Notes: generated by a model from the sequence alone, not told the origin. A DNA stretch of 18,620 nt from UBA652 sp964598235 (GCA_964598235.1 CAZRAY010000037.1:1-18620), one strand, 5' to 3'; shown: positions 1 through 7,474, counted from the first letter of the stretch. Translations and numbers: made by a program.

Positions 1-209
1 ATATCCGTGATATTCCGAATATAGGTCACATCATAGCCAACAGCCCGCAAATACCGCACCACCACATCAAACACCACCATCACCCGCGCATGCCCCACAT
101 GACATAAGTCATACACCGTCATCCCACAGACATACAGCGATACTTTACCCGGTTCAATAGGGGTAAAAACGTCTTTTTGTTTGCTTAAGCTATTATGGAT
201 CTTTAACAT
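1..209 (-). CDS. cysS: Cysteinyl-tRNA synthetase, N-terminal part (cut by window edge)
   Basis: Only the first 69 codons are in the window. The enzyme charges tRNA-Cys with cysteine in the cytoplasm using ATP. The visible protein starts MLKIHNSLSKQKDVF and contains YVCGMTVYD, whose Cys28 matches the first zinc ligand of E. coli CysRS. CHVGHAR follows, the class I HIGH-type nucleotide-binding signature at residues 37-40, and then YDVTYIRNITD, a block typical of this family. The ATG is preceded by AAGAG six bases upstream, a reasonable ribosome binding site. The gene reads leftward out of the window, away from parC, which also lies on the minus strand about 270 bases upstream. The spacer in between is mostly the inverted-repeat element, so cysS is probably transcribed from its own promoter. 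I could not pick that promoter out confidently. Identification is firm from the N-terminal motifs alone. Confidence 0.93.
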   Translation of the reverse strand, partial: MLKIHNSLSKQKDVFTPIEPGKVSLYVCGMTVYDLCHVGHARVMVVFDVVVRYLRAVGYDVTYIRNITD

Positions 210-275
210 TGTTTTCTCTTAAGATGGCGCCAATAGGCAGCTATTTTACGGTATCCCAACACAATTAAATACTTA

Positions 276-482
276 TAGACTTTTGTACGCTAAGTATTTT
301 TCATTAGGGCAAGGCAAAAATAGTCGAGAAGGCGTAGTGTACTGGTGTACGTGAACATTTGAGACTGTTTTTGATGAAAGGCATCCTTACCTTTCACCCT
401 TTGGGTTGCTTCGCATCCAAAATATGCTCCTGCATATTTTTAACGCCGCCATAATGGAAAAGACGACGCGTACAAAAGTCTA
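276..482. mobile_element. MITE-like inverted-repeat element abutting the parC stop codon
   Basis: The stretch is bounded by a perfect 15-base inverted repeat: TAGACTTTTGTACGC at 276-290 and its reverse complement at 468-482. Symmetry continues inward with mismatches; the next 20 bases of each arm agree at about 14 positions, giving arms of about 35 bases. Nested inside is a second inverted pair, 315-325 with 363-373 (10 of 11), around a small central palindrome (GTAC at 339-342 and 347-350). Both outer ends read TA at the boundary, which would fit a TA target duplication as in IS630/Tc1-type elements, but the TA could also be part of the repeat. There is no ORF inside, so the element would be non-autonomous. 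The right end supplies the stop codon of parC. The symmetry is seen directly; mobility is inferred and needs other genomic copies to confirm. Confidence 0.6.
419..440. terminator. Perfect hairpin inside the inverted-repeat element; possible parC terminator
   Basis: AAAATATGC (419-427) and GCATATTTT (432-440) form exact 9-base arms around a TCCT loop. It lies about 40 bases beyond the parC stop codon. On the minus strand it is preceded by A-rich sequence, but its 3' side ends TTTTGG rather than in a long T run, so termination activity is only possible. No other terminator candidate for parC is visible before cysS. Confidence 0.3.
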
Positions 483-2720
483 TTCAGCTACTTCAATCCG
501 ACTGACCTTCTGCAAACCACGCGGCAATTTATGCCCACGCTTACCGCGTTCACCTTGATAATGCGCAATATCTGCTGGTTTCAAGGTTAAATGTCGCTTG
601 CCTGCATGCAGGGTTAAGCTTTGCTCTGCTGGAATAATGCAAACAGATTCTAGCCATTCTTGTTTGGCAGCAAAACGGGCGCCTGGAATACCAATTAAGC
701 GTACACCCTTCCCTTTGCCTAATACTGGTAATTCAGTGGCAGAGAAGACCAATAAACGGCCATCACCTGCGGCAATCGCAACCGAATCGGTTTCAACATT
801 TTCAATCCATAATGGTGGCAATATTTCTGCTTTAGCCGGCAAATTAAAGACCGCCTTACCGGCTTTATTTTTCGCTAATAAATTATTCAAATTAGTTTGG
901 AAACCATAACCCGCAGTATTGGATAACAACAAGGGTTTATCTAAATCACCCGATAATACGGCGATAAAGTTCGCATCTGGCGGCAATTGCAATCGCCCAT
1001 TGAGCGGTTCGCCTTGACCGCGTGCTGATGGCAAGGTATGCGCGGCTAGGGAATAGCTCCGCCCTGTTGTGTCTAAGAAGATAATTTGTTGATTGCTACG
1101 CGCACGCACCGAGGTGAGATAACGATCACCTGTGCGGAAATTGAGTTCAGATGGGTCGAGATCATGGCCTTTCGCTGCCCGCACCCAACCATTTTCTGAT
1201 AATACAATGGTCACCGGCTCTGTCGGCATCAATTCTGTATCACTTAACGCTTTTGCGCTTTCTCTAACGACCAATACAGAGCGTCTATCATCGCCAAACT
1301 TTTCAATATCTGCCGTGATTTCTTTACGAATAAGCGTTTTAAGCCGCGTATCTGAGCCCAGTAATAATTCTAATTTTCCACGTTCTTTGGTGAGTTCATC
1401 CATCTCACCGCGAATTTTCATTTCTTCTAATTTCGCTAAATTACGAAGTTTTAATTCTAGAACGGATTCTGCTTGGCGATCGCTGATCTTAAATTGCGCC
1501 ATCAATACCGGTTTCGGCTCATCTTCCTCACGAATAATCGCAATCACTTCATCAATATTGAGATAAGCAATCAACAAACCTTCGAGCACATGCATGCGAT
1601 CAACGATTTTATCCAAACGAAATTGCAAGCGGCGACGAACCGTGGTGGTTCTAAATTCTAACCATTCCACCAACACCTCACGCAGATTCTTCACCCGCGG
1701 CCGACCATCCAAGCCAATCATATTCATATTGACGCGGAAGCTACGTTCTAAATCCGTTGTTGCAAATAAATGCGACATTAAACCATCTACATCCACTCGA
1801 TTTGAGCGCGGCATAATCACCAGCCGAACGGGGTTTTCATGATCTGATTCATCGCGTAAATCAGCCACCATTGGTAGCTTCTTATTCTGCATCTGCGTCG
1901 CAATCTGTTCGATTACTTTGGCACCGGATGTTTGGTAAGGCAATTGATGGATAATAATATTGCCATCTTCAGTTTTATAACACCCGCGCTGGCGAATAGA
2001 ACCATGCCCAGTTTGGTAGAGCTTGAGTAATTCTTCTTTGCTCGTAACGATCTCGCCGCCTGTTGGGAAATCAGGGCCTTGGATATCTTCTAGTAATTCT
2101 TCTAGCGTCGTACGGCTGGATTTGAGTAGGCGCAAACATGCCGTACCCACTTCCTTCAAATTATGTGGCGGAATATCCGTTGCCATGCCCACCGCAATCC
2201 CTGAGCCACCATTCAATAATACATTCGGTAAGCGTGCAGGTAATAAAGACGGTTCATTCATGGTGCCATCAAAATTAGGCACCCAATCGACAGTGCCTTG
2301 CGCTAATTCACCTAATAGACTTTGTGAATAAGCAGTGAGTTTTGATTCGGTATAGCGCATCGCAGCAAAGGATTTTGGATCATCGACGGATCCCCAGTTC
2401 CCCTGCCCATCCACCAGCGGATAACGATAGGAGAAGGGTTGCGCCATCAACACCATGGCTTCATAACACGCCGAATCGCCGTGTGGATGGTATTTCCCAA
2501 GTACATCACCCACCGTTCTTGCTGATTTTTTATGCTTAGATATGGCGCTCAAGCCCAATTCAGACATCGCATAAATAATACGGCGTTGCACGGGTTTCAA
2601 ACCATCACCTACATTCGGCAACGCCCGATCCAAAATAACGTACATGGAATAATCCAAATACGCTTTTTCGGTAAATTCTCGAACGGGTAAGCGTTCTAAA
2701 TCATCAACTAAACCAGTCAT
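480..2720 (-). CDS. parC: DNA topoisomerase IV subunit A
   Basis: ParC is the DNA-breaking and rejoining subunit of topoisomerase IV, which decatenates daughter chromosomes and removes positive supercoils. The 746 residues compare with 752 in E. coli. The winged-helix catalytic region carries AAMRYTES with the active-site tyrosine at Tyr123. Just before it, GKYHPHGDSACYEAM is the quinolone-resistance-determining region, with Ser83 and Glu87 matching E. coli Ser80 and Glu84, i.e. the wild-type (sensitive) residues. A long coiled-coil segment follows, then a C-terminal beta-pinwheel DNA-wrapping domain from about residue 490. The ATG is preceded by AGAGGG six bases upstream, inside the 12-base gap after parE, so the two genes are co-transcribed. 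The stop codon TAG (480-482) is formed by the terminal repeat of the adjacent inverted-repeat element. ParC rather than GyrA is indicated by the pairing with parE, the shorter length and the ParC-like motif context. Confidence 0.96.
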   Translation of the reverse strand: MTGLVDDLERLPVREFTEKAYLDYSMYVILDRALPNVGDGLKPVQRRIIYAMSELGLSAISKHKKSARTVGDVLGKYHPHGDSACYEAMVLMAQPFSYRYPLVDGQGNWGSVDDPKSFAAMRYTESKLTAYSQSLLGELAQGTVDWVPNFDGTMNEPSLLPARLPNVLLNGGSGIAVGMATDIPPHNLKEVGTACLRLLKSSRTTLEELLEDIQGPDFPTGGEIVTSKEELLKLYQTGHGSIRQRGCYKTEDGNIIIHQLPYQTSGAKVIEQIATQMQNKKLPMVADLRDESDHENPVRLVIMPRSNRVDVDGLMSHLFATTDLERSFRVNMNMIGLDGRPRVKNLREVLVEWLEFRTTTVRRRLQFRLDKIVDRMHVLEGLLIAYLNIDEVIAIIREEDEPKPVLMAQFKISDRQAESVLELKLRNLAKLEEMKIRGEMDELTKERGKLELLLGSDTRLKTLIRKEITADIEKFGDDRRSVLVVRESAKALSDTELMPTEPVTIVLSENGWVRAAKGHDLDPSELNFRTGDRYLTSVRARSNQQIIFLDTTGRSYSLAAHTLPSARGQGEPLNGRLQLPPDANFIAVLSGDLDKPLLLSNTAGYGFQTNLNNLLAKNKAGKAVFNLPAKAEILPPLWIENVETDSVAIAAGDGRLLVFSATELPVLGKGKGVRLIGIPGARFAAKQEWLESVCIIPAEQSLTLHAGKRHLTLKPADIAHYQGERGKRGHKLPRGLQKVSRIEVAE

Positions 2721-2732
2721 TGCCTGCCCTCT

Positions 2733-4646
2733 CTATATAATCGCAAGATCACCTTGATTTTCCAACCATGCTTTCCTATCTGCTGCCCGTTTTTTCGCGA
2801 GTAACATATCCATTGCTTCATCGGTAAGCGAGCTCTCATCATCGGCCACATCGTCATCATCAATCGTTAATCTGATTAAACGACGGGTATCTGGCGCCAT
2901 GGTAGTTTCACGCAATTGCAAAGGATTCATCTCACCCAATCCTTTAAATCGTTGCACATTCACTTTGCCTTTAATTTTTTCTTTTTCGATTTTATTTAAG
3001 ATTAATTGGCGCTCTTCTTCATCTAAGGCATAAAACACTTGTTTGCCCACATCAATTCGGAACAATGGCGGCATTGCCACACAAATATGGCCCGCGGTCA
3101 CCAACGGTCTAAAATGTTTTACAAATAATGCACACAATAGCGTCGCGATATGCGCACCATCGGAATCGGCATCGGCAAGAATACACACTTTGCCATAGCG
3201 CAAACCAGACAAGTCATCAGAGCCCGGATCTACTCCGATCGCTACTGCGATATCATGCACTTCTTGCGAGGCCAACACTTGACCAGAGTCGACTTCCCAT
3301 GTATTTAAAATCTTACCGCGCAGCGGCATAATCGCTTGGAATTCTCGATCCCGCCCTTGTTTAGCACTACCGCCAGCTGAATCCCCTTCGACTAAAAACA
3401 ATTCCGTTCGCGACACATCTTGCGATGAACAATCCGATAATTTCCCCGGTAAGGCAGGCCCTGATTGCACACGCTTGCGGATGACTTTTTTCGCTTGTTT
3501 TAACCGCGACTGCGCATTATTAATCGCCAATTCGGCAATGCGTTCGCCATCTTCAATATTTTGGTTCAGCCATAAACTAAAGGCGTCTTTTACGGCATTC
3601 ATCACCAAGGGTGCACATTGCCGAGACGATAATCGCTCCTTCGTTTGACCTGAAAACTGGGGGTCTTCTAATTTAACAGACAGCACATAACTACAGCTAT
3701 CCCATACATCTTCTGGCGAGAGTTTGACCCCGCGCGGCAATAAACTACGGAATTCACAAAATTCTCGCAAGGCATCTAGTAGACCGGAACGAAGCCCATT
3801 TACATGGGTGCCGCCCTGCGCCGTTGGGATTAGATTGACATAGCTTTCCGCTAATACCTCTTTAGACTCTAATTGCCATAATAACGCCCAATCTACTTCG
3901 CCGCCCTCGGACACAATATGTCCGGTAAACGGTTTCGCAGGGACGCAAGGCTCATCCGTCATCACCAAGGTGAGGTAACTGTTTAGTCCATCTTCATATT
4001 GCCATTTATCCTTCACTGGCTCAGCGCCGGTGAGATCGGTAAAAGTCACCACCAACCCGGGGCATAATACCGCTTTCGCTCGCAATACATGGCGTAATCG
4101 CGAGACTAAAAAGTTGGGTAAATCAAAATAGTTGATATCAGGCCAAAAACGCACCAATGTGCCCGTGTTTTTCTGGCCGACTGTACCGACTTCTGATAAT
4201 GGCTCAACCAATAAACCATTTTCAAATGCAATCGCATATTGCGTTGCATTGCGCCGAATAAGCACCTCCAATCGTGTCGATAGCGCATTGACCACCGACA
4301 CACCCACACCATGTAGACCGCCCGAGAACTGATAGTTTTTATTCGAAAACTTACCCCCAGCATGTAAGCGCGTCAGGATCACTTCTACACCCGGCACACC
4401 CTCTTCAGGATGAATATCCACTGGCATCCCGCGGCCGTTATCAACCACTTCTAGTGAGTTATCCGCATGCAACGTCACATTAATTTCTGTCGCAAAACTA
4501 GCCACTGCTTCATCCACACTATTGTCAATCACTTCTTGTGCCAAGTGATTCGGTCGTGTGGTGTCGGTATACATGCCCGGTCGTTTTTGAACGGGTTCCA
4601 GTCCTGTTAAGACCTCAATGGCCGACGCATCGTAAATTTCTGTCAT
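2733..4646 (-). CDS. parE: DNA topoisomerase IV subunit B
   Basis: ParE is the ATPase subunit of topoisomerase IV and pairs with ParC encoded 12 bases downstream. The 637 residues compare with 630 in E. coli. The N-terminal GHKL ATPase has EVIDNSVDEA (catalytic Glu38, Mg-binding Asn42), VVDNGRGMP (Asp69) and the ATP lid GGLHGVGVS at 109-117. The transducer domain contains PTAQGGTHVNG (274-284). The TOPRIM domain has LVEGDSAGGSAKQGRDR from about 418, with the metal-binding Glu420, and ADADSDGAHI with the acidic triad around 492-496. The length and the absence of the roughly 170-residue insert seen in enterobacterial GyrB favour ParE. The ATG has only a weak ribosome binding site, but homology begins right there. 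It is first in the operon, with a promoter candidate at 4667-4695. Confidence 0.96.
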   Translation of the reverse strand: MTEIYDASAIEVLTGLEPVQKRPGMYTDTTRPNHLAQEVIDNSVDEAVASFATEINVTLHADNSLEVVDNGRGMPVDIHPEEGVPGVEVILTRLHAGGKFSNKNYQFSGGLHGVGVSVVNALSTRLEVLIRRNATQYAIAFENGLLVEPLSEVGTVGQKNTGTLVRFWPDINYFDLPNFLVSRLRHVLRAKAVLCPGLVVTFTDLTGAEPVKDKWQYEDGLNSYLTLVMTDEPCVPAKPFTGHIVSEGGEVDWALLWQLESKEVLAESYVNLIPTAQGGTHVNGLRSGLLDALREFCEFRSLLPRGVKLSPEDVWDSCSYVLSVKLEDPQFSGQTKERLSSRQCAPLVMNAVKDAFSLWLNQNIEDGERIAELAINNAQSRLKQAKKVIRKRVQSGPALPGKLSDCSSQDVSRTELFLVEGDSAGGSAKQGRDREFQAIMPLRGKILNTWEVDSGQVLASQEVHDIAVAIGVDPGSDDLSGLRYGKVCILADADSDGAHIATLLCALFVKHFRPLVTAGHICVAMPPLFRIDVGKQVFYALDEEERQLILNKIEKEKIKGKVNVQRFKGLGEMNPLQLRETTMAPDTRRLIRLTIDDDDVADDESSLTDEAMDMLLAKKRAADRKAWLENQGDLAII

Positions 4647-4666
4647 CGCTATCTATATTACACTCA

Positions 4667-4695
4667 ATAATTTGGCATAAAGCCTAGCAGGTCAA
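4667..4695 (-). promoter_or_regulatory. Candidate sigma-70 promoter for parE-parC
   Basis: On the minus strand, TTGACC (4690-4695) is followed after 17 bases by AATTAT (4667-4672), about 20 bases from the parE start codon. The -35 box matches consensus at 5 of 6 and the -10 box at 4 of 6. Spacing and location are right, but this is a motif reading only. Confidence 0.4.
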
Positions 4696-4802
4696 AATAC
4701 CTTTAGACAAGCATTCAATTTTTTTGCTTTACAATTTTCGCCCACCACATTCCGAATATATGGCAGAATGAAACGAGTAACTTCTCTTCTTTCAAGTATT
4801 TT

Positions 4803-4807
4803 AAGGA
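4803..4807 (+). promoter_or_regulatory. Ribosome binding site that sets the YbgE-like gene start
   Basis: AAGGA lies 11 bases before the ATG at 4819. The in-frame ATG at 4768 has no comparable purine-rich sequence upstream, and its extra 17 residues do not look like a necessary part of the first membrane helix. Confidence 0.45.
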
Positions 4808-4818
4808 CTTTTTTCATC

Positions 4819-5070
4819 ATGACAATGACCCGTTTTATTTCTATCTTTCTGACGGCTGTTCTCGCTATTCAAATGGCGCTTGTCCCGCCCGAAATTCGAA
4901 ACCATACGCTTTTCCCTCTGATGGTTTTTGGTTTATTGATTGGACTTTTTCATTCTCTTGACTTCTCCCCCTCACATCCAATCCGTAAGCATTTATTTGG
5001 CCCGACAGTTGCTTGGCCCATTATGGCTGCTAGTATTTTCTATTTTCTCTCTCAGACGGGCTTTGTTTAA
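4819..5070 (+). CDS. Small three-helix membrane protein of the YbgE (Cyd_oper_YbgE) type
   Basis: The product is 83 residues from the chosen ATG, or 100 from an alternative ATG at 4768. Three hydrophobic segments are visible, at about residues 6-22, 32-47 and 62-80, so it is an inner-membrane protein. Between helices 2 and 3 it has GLFHSLDFSPSHPIRKHLFGP. This matches the pattern of E. coli YbgE in which a His in a G-x-x-H motif is followed by F-x-P and then F-x-P about ten residues later, with a short third helix after it. YbgE is normally encoded next to the cytochrome bd oxidase genes cydAB; none are present here. Its stop codon is immediately followed by the start of the next gene (TAAATG), so the two are translated together. 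The family call rests on my recall of the motif and could be wrong; a generic small membrane protein is the alternative. Confidence 0.55.
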   Translation: MTMTRFISIFLTAVLAIQMALVPPEIRNHTLFPLMVFGLLIGLFHSLDFSPSHPIRKHLFGPTVAWPIMAASIFYFLSQTGFV

Positions 5071-5616
5071 ATGGGGAAGCAATACACGAGCATCTCCGAT
5101 AAATTACACGACTTCATCCTCTCTCAGAAAATATTTTTTGTCGGCACCGCCACGAACGATAGCCGTGTCAATGTCTCCCCAAAAGGCATGGACTCACTCC
5201 GTGTCTGCTCGGCTAACCGCGTCTTGTGGCTAAATGTAACAGGCAGTGGGAATGAAACAGCCACCCATATCCAAAGCCATCCACGGATGACGTTGATGTT
5301 CTGCGCTTTTGAGGGCACTCCTATGATTTTAAGACTCTATGGTGAGGCACGCGCGATTCATCCTGATGATGCAGAATGGAAGTCTCTCTCCGCTTACTTT
5401 GATGACTTACCAGGTGCCAGACAAATTTTTGATTTACAGGTCGATTTAGTACAAACCTCTTGTGGTATGGCCGTGCCTTATCTTGATTATGTGGGGGATC
5501 GCAACCAATTAAATAATTGGGCAGAAAAACGTGGTGAATCAGGCATCAAACAATACTGGCATGATGAAAATCAACACAGTATTGACGGTGTTCCCAGTCA
5601 TATTCTCGACAAGTAA
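5071..5616 (+). CDS. Pyridoxamine 5'-phosphate oxidase family (FMN-binding split barrel) protein
   Basis: A 181-residue cytoplasmic protein. Residues 8-110 match the flavin-binding split-barrel fold of the PNPOx-like family. Recognisable blocks are FFVGTA (22-27), RVNVSPKGMDSLRV, VLWLNVTGSGNETATH and PRMTLMFCAFEGTPMILRLYG, which together are typical of a widespread uncharacterised subgroup rather than PdxH itself. The C-terminal half has CGMAVPYLDY, also seen in that subgroup, and a charged tail. These proteins usually bind FMN or F420 and act in small-molecule redox reactions; the substrate here cannot be told. The ATG directly abuts the stop of the YbgE-like gene, so the two form an operon. 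No clear terminator follows; a T-rich stretch at 5620-5640 lacks a hairpin. Family is confident, function is not. Confidence 0.85.
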   Translation: MGKQYTSISDKLHDFILSQKIFFVGTATNDSRVNVSPKGMDSLRVCSANRVLWLNVTGSGNETATHIQSHPRMTLMFCAFEGTPMILRLYGEARAIHPDDAEWKSLSAYFDDLPGARQIFDLQVDLVQTSCGMAVPYLDYVGDRNQLNNWAEKRGESGIKQYWHDENQHSIDGVPSHILDK

Positions 5617-5661
5617 ACTATTTTTTTCTAAATTTTCCTTATTAAACTCATCTAAAAATAC

Positions 5662-5690
5662 TCGACAATTGCGTATCTTTGCGCTATAAA
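5662..5690 (+). promoter_or_regulatory. Sigma-70 promoter for the OmpA/TSP3-HhH operon
   Basis: TCGACA (5662-5667, 5 of 6 to consensus) and TATAAA (5685-5690, 5 of 6) are separated by exactly 17 bases. They lie about 45 bases before the start codon at 5736, giving a short leader. This is the best-looking promoter in the window. Confidence 0.6.
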
Positions 5691-5725
5691 TGTTATCGTT
5701 ACATCCTACTAACTGACACAAATGT

Positions 5726-5730
5726 GAGGG
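5726..5730 (+). promoter_or_regulatory. Ribosome binding site setting the OmpA/TSP3 start
   Basis: GAGGG lies five bases before the ATG at 5736, which begins a clean hydrophobic N-terminal segment. An in-frame ATG at 5679 would add 19 mostly polar residues, lies within the promoter region and lacks a binding site. Confidence 0.7.
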
Positions 5731-5735
5731 AACAG

Positions 5736-6974
5736 ATGCAATTTAGAGTACTACTCATTCTTGTTTTAACTTTAATTTGGGCGCTAGGTAGCTGGCGTTG
5801 GTATACCTGCAACATTAAAGGGTTTTGCGGCACTAAAAAAGCCATAGTGATTGAAGAAGCGGTACCTATTGCGCCTGTACCAGTTATCCCGGGCGACCTC
5901 GATGGAGATGGTCTGAATGATGCACTAGAACGTGCACTGGGCACTGATCCAAAATTGATCGACACGGATGGCGATGGTATAACCGATGCCTATGAAGTGG
6001 GCGAAGATACAAGCCAACCTTTGGATACAGATAGCGATGGCACCATCAACGCCTTAGACACGGATGACGATAATGATGGGCTGCTCTCAAATACCGAGAA
6101 CAACGATCCTAATGGTGATGGCAATCCGATAGATGCCTTTGATGTGGATGGTGACAACATCCTCGATTTTCTTGATGCCGACCATGATGATGGCCCCTAT
6201 GGTGATCTTGATGGTGATGGCCTCATCAATAGTGTCGAATCACGTTTAGGAACAGACCCACGCAATAAAGACACAGATGGCGATGGCATCAGCGATGATA
6301 ATGAAACCGATGATATTAAAAACCCGCGAGATACTGATGGTGATGGCCTGATCAATGCCTTAGATGCCAACAAAAATGATGGCCCACTCGCCGATCCAGA
6401 TGACGATGGTTTAAGCAATGCTGAAGAAGCAAAAATTGGCACCGATCCTAATAATGCAGATACTGATGGTGATGGCATAAAAGATGGGGTAGAAATAGGC
6501 GATGATCTCATGCAACCTATGGATACAGATAACAATGGCATCATTGATGCACTAGAAGTCTATTCACCACCCGTTATTGCCGAACCAGAGCCTATCGCCG
6601 CACCTATCTCAGAAAAACTGGAGGTTATCGTTGCGCCACAGTCTTATAATGCACGCATCTATTTTCCTTATGATAATGCAGAAAACCCAAGTTTATCTAA
6701 TGAGACTGAAAATTATTTCAAACAAATCGTCTCTGAAACACAAACAGGTCGCCACGTTGAACTCGTTGGCCATACTGATGATAAAGGCGCTGATGCCTAT
6801 AACCTTCCATTAGGTTTAGAGCGTGCTAATACAGTGAAGCAATTATTAATTGATCGCGGTGCTGATGCAAAAATAATCAATACCTCCAGCCGTGGAGAAA
6901 GCGTTCCCATACAAAGCAATTTGACTGAGGCGGGCAGACAAGCAAACCGTCGCGTTGAATTAACCATTAACTAA
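5736..6974 (+). CDS. OmpA-domain protein with thrombospondin type 3-like calcium-binding repeats
   Basis: A 412-residue envelope protein. Residues 4-20 are a hydrophobic signal peptide or membrane anchor, followed by a short stretch with Cys25 and Cys31 and a Pro/Val-rich linker. Residues 54-274 hold acidic DxDxDGxxD loops, typical of thrombospondin type 3 and EF-hand-like calcium sites, arranged as three units of about 60 residues. A Pro/Glu-rich linker (275-292) leads to an OmpA C-terminal domain (about 305-412). In that domain VELVGHTDDKG supplies Asp348 and the LERANTV block supplies Arg363, the two residues that bind diaminopimelate in peptidoglycan. The ending RQANRRVEL is also typical. 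The protein probably ties the cell wall to the outer membrane or surface through a rigid calcium-stabilised stalk. There is no N-terminal beta-barrel. It is followed after 26 bases by the HhH gene, so the two are one operon. Domain calls are firm; the biological role is unknown. Confidence 0.88.
   Translation: MQFRVLLILVLTLIWALGSWRWYTCNIKGFCGTKKAIVIEEAVPIAPVPVIPGDLDGDGLNDALERALGTDPKLIDTDGDGITDAYEVGEDTSQPLDTDSDGTINALDTDDDNDGLLSNTENNDPNGDGNPIDAFDVDGDNILDFLDADHDDGPYGDLDGDGLINSVESRLGTDPRNKDTDGDGISDDNETDDIKNPRDTDGDGLINALDANKNDGPLADPDDDGLSNAEEAKIGTDPNNADTDGDGIKDGVEIGDDLMQPMDTDNNGIIDALEVYSPPVIAEPEPIAAPISEKLEVIVAPQSYNARIYFPYDNAENPSLSNETENYFKQIVSETQTGRHVELVGHTDDKGADAYNLPLGLERANTVKQLLIDRGADAKIINTSSRGESVPIQSNLTEAGRQANRRVELTIN
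5895..6557 (+). repeat. Three-unit internal repeat encoding calcium-binding loops
   Basis: Three units of about 55-62 codons share the order D-x-D-x-DGL, E, (L/I)GTDP, DTDGDGI, acidic spacer, P-x-DTD, ALD or ALE. They cover 5895-6080, 6204-6383 and 6393-6557. A more divergent Asp/Asn-rich segment (residues 116-156) separates units one and two. The recurrent GATGGTGATGGC words in the DNA reflect the DGDG codons. Confidence 0.75.
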
Positions 6975-7000
6975 ATACACCCAACAAATAGGATATTACT

Positions 7001-7474
7001 ATGTTTAACGATGTTACCTCTCGATACGATTTAACAGATGCTACTTGGGAAATTATTATTATGTTGCTGGTCGCCTTTATTCTAGGTTGGCTGCTGCATC
7101 ACTTTATGCATTGTCGGACCAAGGAACAAGCAGATACCTCAGGCCAACAATTTACCGCCACGACAGTAACACCGGACACAACTATTACCCCCATGGCATC
7201 CTTCCCTGATCTTTCCCAAATTGATGATCTTAAAGTTGTGGAAGGTATCGGCCCAAAAATAGAATCCCTACTACATGCTGCAGGTATTACCTCAATGCGT
7301 GGTTTGGCCATTGCTGAAACAGATACAATCAAGAAAGTACTTGATGATGCGGGCCCACGCTTTAGAATGCATAATCCTAAAACATGGTCAACCCAAGCAG
7401 AACTTATCGCTGACGAAAAATGGGATGAACTCAAAGAATATCAAGATTTCTTAAATGGTGGCAGAGACGCTTAA
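7001..7474 (+). CDS. Membrane-anchored helix-hairpin-helix (HhH) domain protein
   Basis: A 157-residue protein. Residues 16-36 form one transmembrane helix, followed by a Thr/Pro-rich linker (about 40-68). The C-terminal domain (about 74-155) contains LKVVEGIGPKIESLLHAAGI, a helix-hairpin-helix motif, then DDAGPRFRMHNPKTWSTQA and KWDELKEYQDFLNGG. This is the conserved tail of a family of small HhH proteins that also occurs fused to other domains in many bacteria. HhH motifs usually bind DNA without sequence specificity, but in this membrane-linked family the ligand is not known. Topology is undecided. The few charged residues give no clear rule, though the four bases after the helix (HCRTK) would favour a cytoplasmic C-terminus. 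AGGA lies seven bases before the ATG. It is second in an operon with the OmpA/TSP3 gene and is followed by a terminator. Confidence 0.82.
   Translation: MFNDVTSRYDLTDATWEIIIMLLVAFILGWLLHHFMHCRTKEQADTSGQQFTATTVTPDTTITPMASFPDLSQIDDLKVVEGIGPKIESLLHAAGITSMRGLAIAETDTIKKVLDDAGPRFRMHNPKTWSTQAELIADEKWDELKEYQDFLNGGRDA

Noticed and set aside
690..2500. Quinolone-resistance changes in ParC
   Set aside because: The determining positions (Ser83 and Glu87, E. coli Ser80 and Glu84) are the sensitive-type residues.
598..2539. Several plus-strand frames of 60-144 codons opposite parC
   Set aside because: All lie antisense to a confident, conserved gene, lack ribosome binding sites and resemble no protein family.
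5617..5661. Terminator after the PPOX gene
   Set aside because: There are T-rich runs, but no stem of useful length precedes them.
6197..6544. Minus-strand serine/proline-rich frame inside the calcium-repeat gene
   Set aside because: It is the complement of the Asp/Gly repeat codons. Repetitive composition keeps the opposite frame open without coding meaning.
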